Part shown: positions 55,641 to 64,000 of the stretch, one piece after another
How the letters are laid out: every line of letters begins with the position of its first letter
How positions within the stretch are numbered: the stretch's first letter is position 1
Assembly (NCBI GenBank): GCA_030686995.1
Contig: CM060697.1
Location: 99,834,147-99,898,146 of the forward strand
Source of the DNA: Artemisia argyi
Taxonomy: Eukaryota; Streptophyta; Magnoliopsida; Asterales; Asteraceae
Length of the DNA: 64,000 nucleotides
Direction: 5' to 3'
The notes under the pieces: generated by a model
The model's database searches: none
Told to the model about the DNA's origin: nothing
What the model saw: the letters and a program-made list of their open reading frames with translations, nothing else
Translations under genes and position numbers: made by a program

Positions 55641-58600
55641 TGTCACAACTCACCATTTCAGGTCATTTCCCGAACTTTGGAAAAACACTATTCATCAAAC
55701 ACTATTCATCAGATTACTATTCATCATTTTTTGTGTCAGTTTGACATTCCGAGAAGCATTCAGAAATTTTACTATTCACGGAACACTATTCACTGCGGGA
55801 AAAGATTTCATCATTCACGTGCATTACACATTTCATCGTAAATTTAGTTTACGGGTATTCAAATTCGCGTAACCGTATTGGTTCAGGTGCGAATTCATGC
55901 ATTATCAGTAATGACTTTTCATACGGACTGGAGATAGTCTGCATATCATCATAACATCATTTTCATGTTATACCACTCTCAGGATTTTCAAATTTCTATA
56001 TTCAGTACATTTAACGTTTTTACGTATAAGTATTTATAGTAAACGTTAACACCCGGTTCATACACGACGAATATATCTAAATATTCCCACAATGGTCCCG
56101 ACATATTTTTATATCCATTTTAACATCATAAAAGTTATAACATTCAGTTACCCAGTATTTTGGAAATTTATTTTATTTATAACGTACGCTTATGAATATA
56201 ACGACGGTTTTCGTGAAAACTAAACAATAATCACCCGATCACTCAGTAAATGTACCCAACATATTTTTAATATGTTTTTATCATTATTATGACTTTATTT
56301 CATCCCGGTAAACTTCGTGAACATTTATTTCTATTAAACCCGGTACCCGATTTTAACGAATAACACGTAATAACACTTAACGTTACACTAATTTTCCTAA
56401 ATAAATACCAAGTACCCCTACCCCCCCCCCCCCCTTGGCTCACCATAACCGGCCACATGAACACCCCTTAACCTTGTGCATTGATTTCCTAATATAAAAC
56501 TAATAAACCTCTAAGTATATACTTTAACTAAAAACCTAAAATCATAACATACACTTTTTAGTAAGAAAGAAAATCATCTCACCATTTCCTCTCTTCTACC
56601 TCACGACTTCACCATAAATCCATGATCAAGTGATCTTTTTCCAAAAGTTAAAACACCAAAGTTGTTCCTTATACTTGCCTAATCAAGAATCAATCAAGAA
56701 AAACACAAGTAATCCAAGCATACTCATCATCTAATCATCTCATTTTATCAAGTAAGTTATCAACTTTATTTTTACATGAATCATCTTATATTTACATGTA
56801 TTTCATGAGTTCCATGCTAAAAACCATGTACAACTAGCTATACCACCATTTATTTTGTCAAAAATGGAACATACAAACCCTAACTTTTTATTTATGAATT
56901 CCCTTGCTATAATAACTTGGTTAGGAGCCCATGGCACCCTAAGAAGGTGTATGGTAGGATTAGATTAGCTATGTGGTGATTACAAGAGGTTTGGTGATGT
57001 TAGAAATTAGTTATAAACCTTGAAAACTTGATTTGGAACATGTTTTAGACATGCTGTTCCATTTTGTGAAAACCTGGAAAATCAGTAAACACCAAGGGAA
57101 CTTTGGCAAAATTTTTAGAAAATACTTTAAAAAACGAATCCGTAGGCGAAAGAACGGATTAAAAAGAGTTTATAACGAAGAAGTTATGATTTTTGCAAGA
57201 TTGTTGACGAAAAGTATTTTTCTGAAAAATGTTTGCTGTTGGACGTTTTTCATTGGACAAAAAGAGACTTTAGATGTAACCCGGAGGAGCCGAGCTTTCC
57301 AAAATATATTATTACATACTCAGACGTAACCGTGGACATAAAGAACAAGTAAAACGGACAAGTAACGACAAAGATATTCACGTTTGAATATCGGCTAAAC
57401 CCATTTTTATTTGACAGCTTTTAATAAAAATTGGCACAAAAACTACGAAGTACTTTTATAAGCTAGAAATAATATTAATTACCAAATTTTATAACTAATG
57501 AAGTATTAGTTATTACAAGTATATTTTCATCATTTCAAGGCGATATTTCAAGGATTACAACCCGAGGATTTCAACACTAACATGGAAACATACGATATAT
57601 ATATAAGTATATATATATTACAACTAGCTTATTTTATTTTCTAATAGCAATATTTTTCCAAATTCTTGGATTATATACTTTTGATAACAACAAGTGTTTT
57701 TCAAAGAGTAGAGTGGTATAGGAAACATGTGCATGGACATTCATAACATCATTTCATGATCTAAAGTAGATCGTTCATCATTCATATTAGGTTGCGGCTA
57801 GTGTGCGCGCCTTGTTTTTCAGCTCATTACATGTTCATGGTACCATCATATTGGGTTGCAGCAGCTAATTGTTCATTGGTGTTCATTTCATTTCATCACA
57901 GTTTCATCAGTTAAGGTGAGTTTTCATAGCCCCGTTTTCAATTCAACATTTTTGATTGTTTTCAAATCCCACGGGGGGAATACATTGCATCAATCATTTT
58001 AGTACGAGCCCAAGTATTCAAACATGTACATTGCTTAAGTTACCATGCCATGTGATAAGTCCCCTGTAACATCATGAACCGTTAATTTACCGTTAAGCGA
58101 GAGTGAGTGGATAGATCTATCGAGGGTGACGCCTCCATCCGTGGTAGTGATTACCAACAGTAAGCGGATGCATGTCATGTATTTTACATTTGAGTGTTTC
58201 GGCAGAACATTCAGGAGGGGCTTAGTTTCATCAGTCATAGCTTCGGTGTCATGAGCTTAAGGCTATTGTACAATTTTCATGAGATTTTTATCTTGCACTT
58301 TTACTTGTGGTGGCCGTACATCATTACATTTTACAAACCTATGGAATTCACCAACATTCGTGTTGACGTTTTAGCAATGTATTTCAGGTTATTAAGGTAG
58401 CTCATGTGACATGCATTTGGACCTTCATGGAGTCGCGGAGTCGACGCGTCTCATCATTATTTCATGCACTTATGTAAACATTTGATCTAGTAGGACTTGT
58501 TTTCATAAACTTGCAATACATTTTGGGGACCTCATTTTGTAAACTCTGGATTATTTCAATGATCAAATGCAGTATTTTCCAAACGACACTTTAGGTCGTT

Positions 58601-58684
58601 CAATGTAACTGTAACTGTGGTGCTATGACAGACACCCCCAGGTATTCCATTCCGCTGCAAGTCAGGTAAATTGGGGGTGTGACA
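55641..58684 (+). repeat. Tekay 3' LTR (3044 bp)
   Basis: Almost identical to the 5' LTR. I noted single-base differences near 48023/55959, 47799/55731, 50208/58142, 50241/58181, 50302/58234 and 50387/58323, one CACTATTCATC unit fewer and a longer C run. Confidence 0.95.
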
Positions 58685-58689
58685 TGTAA

Positions 58690-59600
58690 ACACCTCCTTT
58701 AAAATGTGACTTCATTTCCTCATGAATATGCTTAACACGTAACCTGTGTTCAGCATTTGGAAACACACTAACAACGGCTTGTATCAATCTCTGTGAACAT
58801 TTAACGTTATGGATGGTGTTAAATCTTTACATGTTCTCATTGTGCATAAAACACATGATTAATTATAGAATAGAAATGTGCACCTTTTGCCTATCAGAAA
58901 TGAAAGTGAACTTGCAGTTGGTTTTTATACCAAGATCCTCTCCTAGTAGTTTCAAAAACCAACACCAAGTTGCCTTATTTATTGCATCAACTACAACATA
59001 TGCTACTGGATAAATCCCATTGTTTGCATCAATCCCAACTGCTATTAGTAATTGACCTGGAAAAGGACCTGACATGCATAATCCACCTAATCCTAAGAAT
59101 TCTATGCCATAAGATTTGAAACCTTGTTTCAGAGCTCCCAAACACACATACATCCTTTTAAAAGTTCTTGTTGAACTCTCTGGATTTGGTTCTAGCTGTA
59201 CATCAATCCTAACAGTAGTTCATGGATTTTGATTAACCAACTCTTAGGCATACTCTCTAAGTAGTGCATAATGTTTCGTAAAAACAGGTATACCCGAATG
59301 ATGTTCACAGTCTTTATTGCATAGCAAATCATACTTACTTACGGGAACAACTTCAATTATCTCATCATCATCATCAAACACTTCATCATCATTTGGATTA
59401 TAATCCAAATCCTCTAAATCACTCCCACCACTCTTTTATTTTGTTTCATTATCAACCTCTACTTCTTTCATATTTCTCATATGACCACCTACAATTGAAA
59501 GTCCATAACATTAACAACAAATACACCATTTAAAAAAAAAAATACAAAAACACTATTCAAGTAAATAGGAAAATGCACTGTGTTCTTACCGTATCGTTCA
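58690..59600 (-). pseudogene. MULE-2 transposase, amino-terminal and catalytic part
   Basis: Right of the Tekay insertion. In gene order: acidic linker (DDDDEIIEVVP), HHSGIPVFTKHYALLREYA (59320-59240), then the MULE catalytic region DVQLEPNPESSTRTFKRMYV, CLGALKQGFKSYGIEFLGLG, PFPGQLLIAVGIDANNGIYP, TWCWFLKLLGEDLGI and FTFISDRQK. The D of SDRQK is present. Stops at about 59246, 59220 and 58863. Upstream it reaches the right terminal repeat. Confidence 0.85.
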
Positions 59601-59751
59601 AAGGCACGGACGATTGATGTAATCTAACCGGAACTATACGTTAATTAGAATTGTATCTGAATAGGTGTTCGGGTTAATTTGGTAAAGAGTTAGAGTGGCG
59701 GCAACAATGAGGGTTGTATCTGAAGATAAAGGGGTATATTAGTCATTTCAT

Positions 59752-59921
59752 GCGATAATAACCTTGACTAACGGAAAAACTAACGGGCGTTAGCAAAAAA
59801 ACGCTCTCGGTAGCTATTTTGCACTTATCCGTAACATTAATGTCAAATTCACACGCCTTTATGACTCGGTGGCTTTTCTGCGTTTTCGCGATACATTAGT
59901 GACCATTTTTGCATTTTACCC
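59752..59921 (-). repeat. Right terminal inverted repeat of MULE-2
   Basis: In reverse it begins GGGTAAAATGCAAAAATGG and shares GCCACCGAGTCATAAAGG and TTACGGATAAGTGCAAAATAG with the left end. It is followed by the TATATTTTT target copy (59922-59930). Confidence 0.88.
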
Positions 59922-59944
59922 TATATTTTTATCTGTTCTCATAC

Positions 59945-60135
59945 ATAATATATGTATAAAAATGGATGAAAACGGATAAAAACATAAGGAAAAATGGACG
60001 AAAACGTAGAATAATAGATGAAAACGAATAAAAGTGTATGAACACGGATAAAAACGTATGAAAACGTGAGAAAACGGAAGAAACGGATAAAAATGTGAGA
60101 AAACGGACGAAAAAGGATAAAAGTGTAAGAATAGT
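59945..60135. repeat. Degenerate short tandem repeat of GAAAACGGATAAAA type
   Basis: About 13 units of roughly 12-16 bases built on (A/T)GAAAACG(G/T)ATAAAA, with GTGAGAAAACGG variants. Noncoding. Confidence 0.75.
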
Positions 60136-60318
60136 CAATGAGGACTAACGATGCAAATATTTTAACTTAACGAGGACTAACGATGCAAATATTTTAACTC
60201 TATAGTCAATGAGGACTAACGATGCAAATATTTTAACTCAATGAGGACTAACGATGCAAATATTTCAACTCTTGTTAGGAGATAACGGAAAATCATTTGC
60301 ATCGTTAGTCCTCATTAA
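60136..60318. repeat. Four direct copies and one inverted copy of a 22-bp core
   Basis: The core AATGAGGACTAACGATGCAAAT with tail ATTTTAACT occurs at about 60138, 60169, 60207 and 60239 (with small changes). The inverse ATTTGCATCGTTAGTCCTCATT is at about 60296-60317. A head-to-tail array with one inverted copy suggests the eroded end of a foldback or MULE-like element. Confidence 0.8.
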
Positions 60319-61679
60319 CTGATATTACTAACGGAGGGATGTATTTGTGCCAGCCTTACTAACGGTGGATGATTTTGTTCCGAAAAATAGAAAAAGGATG
60401 TGAAACATGGTTAAATCCTCCTCTAAGAAAATAAATTTCAATAAAAGCTCATCATACTTCATCTTTATCTTCTTGTCCAATATAACCTATAATCCAATAA
60501 TTGTTGGTTATGACACTTTCCTACTATCTAAGCAATAAACCTTACATGTCTTTGCCACACCAATATGATTATATACCCCACACGGCCACACTAAAAATCC
60601 ATATAGTGAAACGAAAACGTACCTTCACTTTCGGGCATGTAAACCCCTCGGGTGTTTTCATGTTTAATTAAATCCCCGTGGAATATACCATGGATCATTC
60701 GGTTACCCATTTTGCAAGCTGCTTCTTGAAGCCTTAATAAGAGTATGGTGATTTAAGTTAACTGCAAGCACCTGCAATTCAACAAATAGCCACTTCATAA
60801 ACTGGAATTTGATTTTTTCGGACATATGCATAGCCAATAAAAGTAAAAGAATGCATGCCAAAACCGCTTCCACAATTTATGATTTCCACCGAAGAACCTT
60901 CCAAAATAAACATAGAAGCGAAACGAAGTAACAGTCATGGCACGCGCACACTGCAAATAGGACTATTTAATTAATATCTATGTGGTTCAGGTATGCAAAT
61001 ATAGAGACAAAGCCAAACACCGATCTTGGCTGCAACTATAATCTATGTCAGGTTGCCACACCAAAATACCAGTAGTAATAAATAATCCTGAATCATATAT
61101 ATCAAAAATCACTTGTTTTGGCCCGTTACCCTACCCACCTTGTTTTGAAAAGTAAAACATTCTTAAAACTACTTTATTACAATAAGCAGATAAGTAGTCT
61201 AATAAGCAACCCGAAACACCCCCTAATTATCTTTTTATCTATACGTCAAATAATCAATCAGTTTGGATAATCAATTAAGGAGTAGCAACAACAAAATGAT
61301 TCTATACATCTCGTCATTATGGTCATTCTACATGCAAATCATAAATAACCAGTGACTGGTGGTACTATAAACTCCAACCACAATATGCACCCCGGCTGTT
61401 TGTTTGTTGCCGATGATCACAGCGGTTTGAAGAGTTGTATGGTCGATACAAAGGCCACATAAGAAGCAAAGTTTGAAAAAAATTGAATGGCCAAGAACAT
61501 AGTTAAACATTTCAGAAGTACCTGATATTGAGAGATCAAGCAGGTCAACATCAGTATCACATTCCTATAAGTTCCATAAAAAGTTAATATAAATATCCAA
61601 TGATGATCTATTAGATACACATAGATAAAGAAGCGTGAAAGAATTAAAATTACATACCCTAAGAGCCAATGTTGGAACA
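60319..61679. other. Host intergenic DNA, no gene seen
   Basis: AT-rich, with dense stops in all frames. A short minus-strand phrase near 61400-61440 (LQTAVIIGNKQTAGVHIVVG) is open for 60 codons but has no partner exon and no domain. Confidence 0.35.
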
Positions 61680-61856
61680 CCCCGGCCTGGCGTCCACCTA
61701 GAGTTCGACCCCATGGAATCCTTCCCCGGCTCCTAGCAACAGGGGGTGATGGTTGATTCCCAGCCAAACTTTGCCAAGACCTTAGCTTAGCTCTTTCATT
61801 CAAGTTAATGGTTTTCGAAACCGTATAAGCAACTGGCTCTTCTGCATTCTCTTTCT
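61680..61856 (-). CDS. Unidentified host exon candidate
   Basis: Reads ENAEEPVAYTVSKTINLNER, then AKLRSWQSLAGNQPSPPVAR, then SRGRIPWGRTLGGRQAGVFQ. It has a TATAG acceptor-like site on its 5' side and a GGTATGT donor-like site on its 3' side. A possible neighbouring exon at 61917-61966 (MAARQAKEREHTLLDE with GAG|GTACAC donor) would join it in frame. I do not recognise the family. The codon content looks more gene-like than the surroundings. Exons further left were not found. Confidence 0.35.
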
Positions 61857-61966
61857 ATACTACAGAAACTGTTCTATGGATAAAGAATAAGTTGGATAAA
61901 CCATAATAATGTGTACCTCGTCAAGAAGAGTGTGCTCTCTTTCCTTTGCTTGCCTTGCGGCCATTT

Positions 61967-62607
61967 CTACCAAAAATTATTATGTCACGCTGCAGGATAG
62001 AAATGAACAGGCTAATTTATGTTCAGTAGTTTCACTGTAATTAGGCTAATACCCTTATTATAGAAATTCAACTCCACTCTACAATCACATTCAAGTTTGC
62101 AGGGTGCTTTGCTATTCTTTTCAACTCCAGAATGATCATATTATTTACATCAAAAGTTTTACTGAAATTTCAAAATAAAAAAGTTGATGTATGGCTACAT
62201 GAGCCGTAAGTTAAAAAGTTCATATCAAACTTTATTTCAACATTAAAAATGTTTATACTAAACTGAAATAAAAAGAGTAGCCCATTTAATACTAAAAAAT
62301 GTCAATAGTTGTTACCATTGGGAGCTTGAGTTCAGGCACATGTTGAGACATGGAGAGAACATCAGTGGCACGATCCTCATTTCTTCAATCTTTGTTCAGC
62401 TCATGAATGATCTCATATTAAAGAATTACAGGTAAATCAAGAAGTATTAACACCCTAATAATTGGTTCTTTCTCTTATTAAAGTCATATATCGTAACTAT
62501 TAGTAGCTCGCTAAGATGAAAACACGATATTGTTAACTCCACTCTCTTAATTTCCATCTCAAGTCTTACACACACATCGGCAAATAATCATGTACATATT
62601 AAAACAC
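61967..62607. other. Intron-like or intergenic DNA
   Basis: Mostly AT-rich. A short minus-strand open run at about 62316-62400 (RATDVLSMSQHVPELKLPM before a GTAAC donor) looks exon-like, but its phase does not fit the next exon and a stop precedes it. Confidence 0.25.
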
Positions 62608-62793
62608 TTATACATGTGCTTGCGCTGTCTTGATACGACGTCTATCAAGCGGAAGTAAGCGTTGCAAAAGCGCGTCAACTATAAGTGTTGGTCTTGTGGT
62701 GGAAGGTACCCGTTGACTTTCAGCTGCTGCATTCTTAGGCGGCACTTTTGAAACAGGGAATGTCATCTTGCCTTGTTGCAAACATCTCGGCAA
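62608..62793 (-). CDS. Small open frame, possible exon fragment
   Basis: 61 codons, MPRCLQQGKMTFPVSKVPPK ... PTLIVDALLQRLLPLDRRRI. Higher GC than its surroundings and few rare codons, which is why I list it. No domain recognised. It may belong to the same degraded minus-strand gene as 61680-61856. Confidence 0.25.
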   Translation of the reverse strand: MPRCLQQGKMTFPVSKVPPKNAAAESQRVPSTTRPTLIVDALLQRLLPLDRRRIKTAQAHV

Positions 62794-64000
62794 ACTGAGC
62801 CCGCATTTATCTTCTCACTTCCTCCCTGATTTAGCTTATTAGGCGGCACTTTTGTTGTTATAAGGTTTGGATATCGAGTAGTGATTGTGGTTTGGTTTGG
62901 GTTGTGAAGTTATCAAGTTATGGTTTCAACCCCTGATGTTGCAAAACCTGTATATCACACTCCCTGATCATGTTCATTTCATGACATAACCTGTATCCCC
63001 TGATACTACTACTCCTCGAGACTCGATCTTACTTTTAAAACCATCACCTCTGATGTTTGAGTCATGATCCTTTCCACACCTTGAGTTAATGACTCAATAA
63101 GTAGCTTTTCGCTTGATTCTAACCACTCTACAACAATAACCTTAATCATAAGCACGAATCAGACCCCTCTAATGGTCATAAAGAACATAAATGTGATCCT
63201 TATCACTGAATAAACACATCAGAGTAACACACCCATGTCTATGTAACTCATAACCATCACCACTATCAGAGTACACCCATCCCCTGATATATCTTATTAA
63301 CAGCTATCCCTAACACAACTATCTATTCTTCTTCTCAGCTACTAACACTTTCAAACTCCCTAATCACTACCTCATACCCACCTATAATCACAGCCTCACA
63401 ACCCATTTTCGTTCTTACCTCAAACTTACCATTACTTCAATTCGTGACATCAACTGTGGTTATCATTGAGGTTACCAATAGTGACTATTCTTTGCTCTAA
63501 TAACCGCCATAGCTGTTGGTGGTGCAGCAGTATTTGCTATTGTACCGGAGTTATTGTCGTAGATACAACAGTGTGCGCCGATTTTCTGTTAATGGAACCA
63601 TAACCTCCTTCGCTGCAGTCGCCAGAGTGAGAATGTAATTGGTGTTTTTGATCGAGGTTGATGGGTTTCATAATGTGATGACATGGCACTCGAAAAGTGA
63701 TGACATGGAGTTGACCGTGCTTATTTGGCATTATGTGTTGGTTGTTACTTGTATAACGGTTTCCCAGATTAGGGTTAAGATAATCAATAAAGGTACCGGA
63801 TATTCACTTGAAATCGTGGTATCACTTTCCAATAGAAACTATTCGACCCTATGCCTAGGTTACACGAATATCTCTATGGGATAAGACCAAGTGATGTTCT
63901 TGCTTTAGGCACAAACCAAGAACCAGATGCGTATAGAAGTGTTTAGGGTTTGTATACTTATCTCTATGCAAATCAGTTATGACCTCTATTTATAATAGAG
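62794..64000. other. Unassigned sequence to the window end
   Basis: No gene supported. 62930-63450 is CT- and CA-rich with repeated 'CCTGAT' phrases (CCCTGATCATG, CCCTGATACTAC, CCCTGATATATC). Two overlapping short frames on opposite strands at about 63540-63880 have no motif. Confidence 0.3.

Larger units (their letters stand above)
47695..58684 (+). mobile_element. Tekay/Del-type chromovirus, young but gene-dead
   Basis: 3-kb LTRs at 47695-50750 and 55641-58684 (ends TGTCACAACTC and GGGTGTGACA), initiator tRNA-Met primer site, polypurine tract, perfect 5-bp duplication. Very long LTRs, a Met primer and a chromodomain just before the 3' LTR identify the Tekay/Del lineage. The LTRs differ at about seven bases plus two small length changes, yet the 4.9-kb interior has only scraps of gag, integrase and chromodomain. 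It was therefore non-autonomous when it inserted. Confidence 0.92.
16234..59921 (-). mobile_element. MULE-2: Mutator-like transposon, split by nested insertions
   Basis: Terminal inverted repeats at 16234-16385 and about 59752-59921 bound the element, flanked by a 9-bp duplication. Removing the copia (18838-46747) and Tekay (47695-58684) insertions with their target copies leaves about 4.8 kb, a normal autonomous MULE size. It carries a transposase gene reading inward from the right end (59600 to 46843, minus) and smaller genes reading inward from the left end. The transposase is broken by the Tekay insertion and by older stops. Confidence 0.88.

Noticed and set aside
49099..57329. 98-codon frame (MEHVLDMLFHF...) found identically at 49099-49395 and 57033-57329
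   Set aside because: It is present twice because it lies in both Tekay LTRs, which are near-identical copies. No domain, codon use like the surroundings.
16234..59921. Large palindrome caused by misassembly
   Set aside because: The inverted repeats are about 145 bp, diverged, flanked by a 9-bp duplication and contain a MULE transposase, so they are true transposon ends.
63537..63884. Overlapping frames on both strands
   Set aside because: No motif, no codon bias, opposite-strand overlap typical of chance.
1..64000. Integrated plant pararetrovirus or other virus
   Set aside because: All reverse transcriptase regions are followed by LTR-element integrase or RNase H in gypsy or copia order; no movement protein or viral coat motif seen.
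1..64000. tRNA or rRNA genes
   Set aside because: The tRNA-like phrases are primer-binding sites next to LTRs; no cloverleaf or rRNA core sequence was recognised.

Overview
This is a stretch of plant nuclear DNA, almost certainly from a eudicot. Every part I can recognise is eukaryotic transposable element or a small piece of host gene: spliced genes, TATA boxes, LTR retrotransposons and Mutator-like (MULE) transposons. I see no bacterial or organellar genes. The Gag and accessory proteins resemble families I remember as abundant in Asteraceae (daisy family). That is a memory-based inference, not proof.

Layout. 1-3768: decayed MULE (MULE-1), transposase on the minus strand. 4330-14775: Ty3/gypsy element of the Tat lineage (plus strand, 548-bp LTRs, about 4% apart). 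It has a broken gag-pol with a second, archaeal-type RNase H, a 54-bp minisatellite, an (AT)41 tract and a three-exon antisense gene with its own TATA box. 15137-15371: foldback MITE. 15495-15841: first exon of a PHD-finger host gene (minus strand). 16234-59921: a second MULE (MULE-2) with terminal inverted repeats and a 9-bp target duplication, swollen from about 4.8 kb to 43.7 kb by later insertions. 59940-64000: short tandem repeats and sparse host DNA with a weak exon candidate.

Insertions inside MULE-2. A Ty1/copia element of SIRE/Maximus type (18838-46747, minus strand) carries a 987-codon open frame after pol and a divergent 107-codon gene on the opposite strand. That copia element was itself hit twice by a gypsy family that encodes only Gag and a protease-like domain: copy A at 18974-26696 (target duplication CTTAA) and copy B at 37613-45222 (GCATG). 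Separately, a Tekay/Del chromovirus (47695-58684, target duplication TGTAA) split the MULE-2 transposase gene. Its 3-kb LTRs are nearly identical although its internal genes are fossils. The target duplications give the order of events directly.

How it works together: none of the autonomous elements looks fully functional. The transposase, the Tat pol and the copia pol are all broken by stops and frameshifts. The parts still open are accessory: the copia ORF3 and its divergent partner, most of the Tat antisense gene, and the Gag-protease frames of copies A and B (one stop each). Gag-only elements without reverse transcriptase or integrase, and a young Tekay with dead genes, both imply mobilisation by enzymes made elsewhere in the genome.
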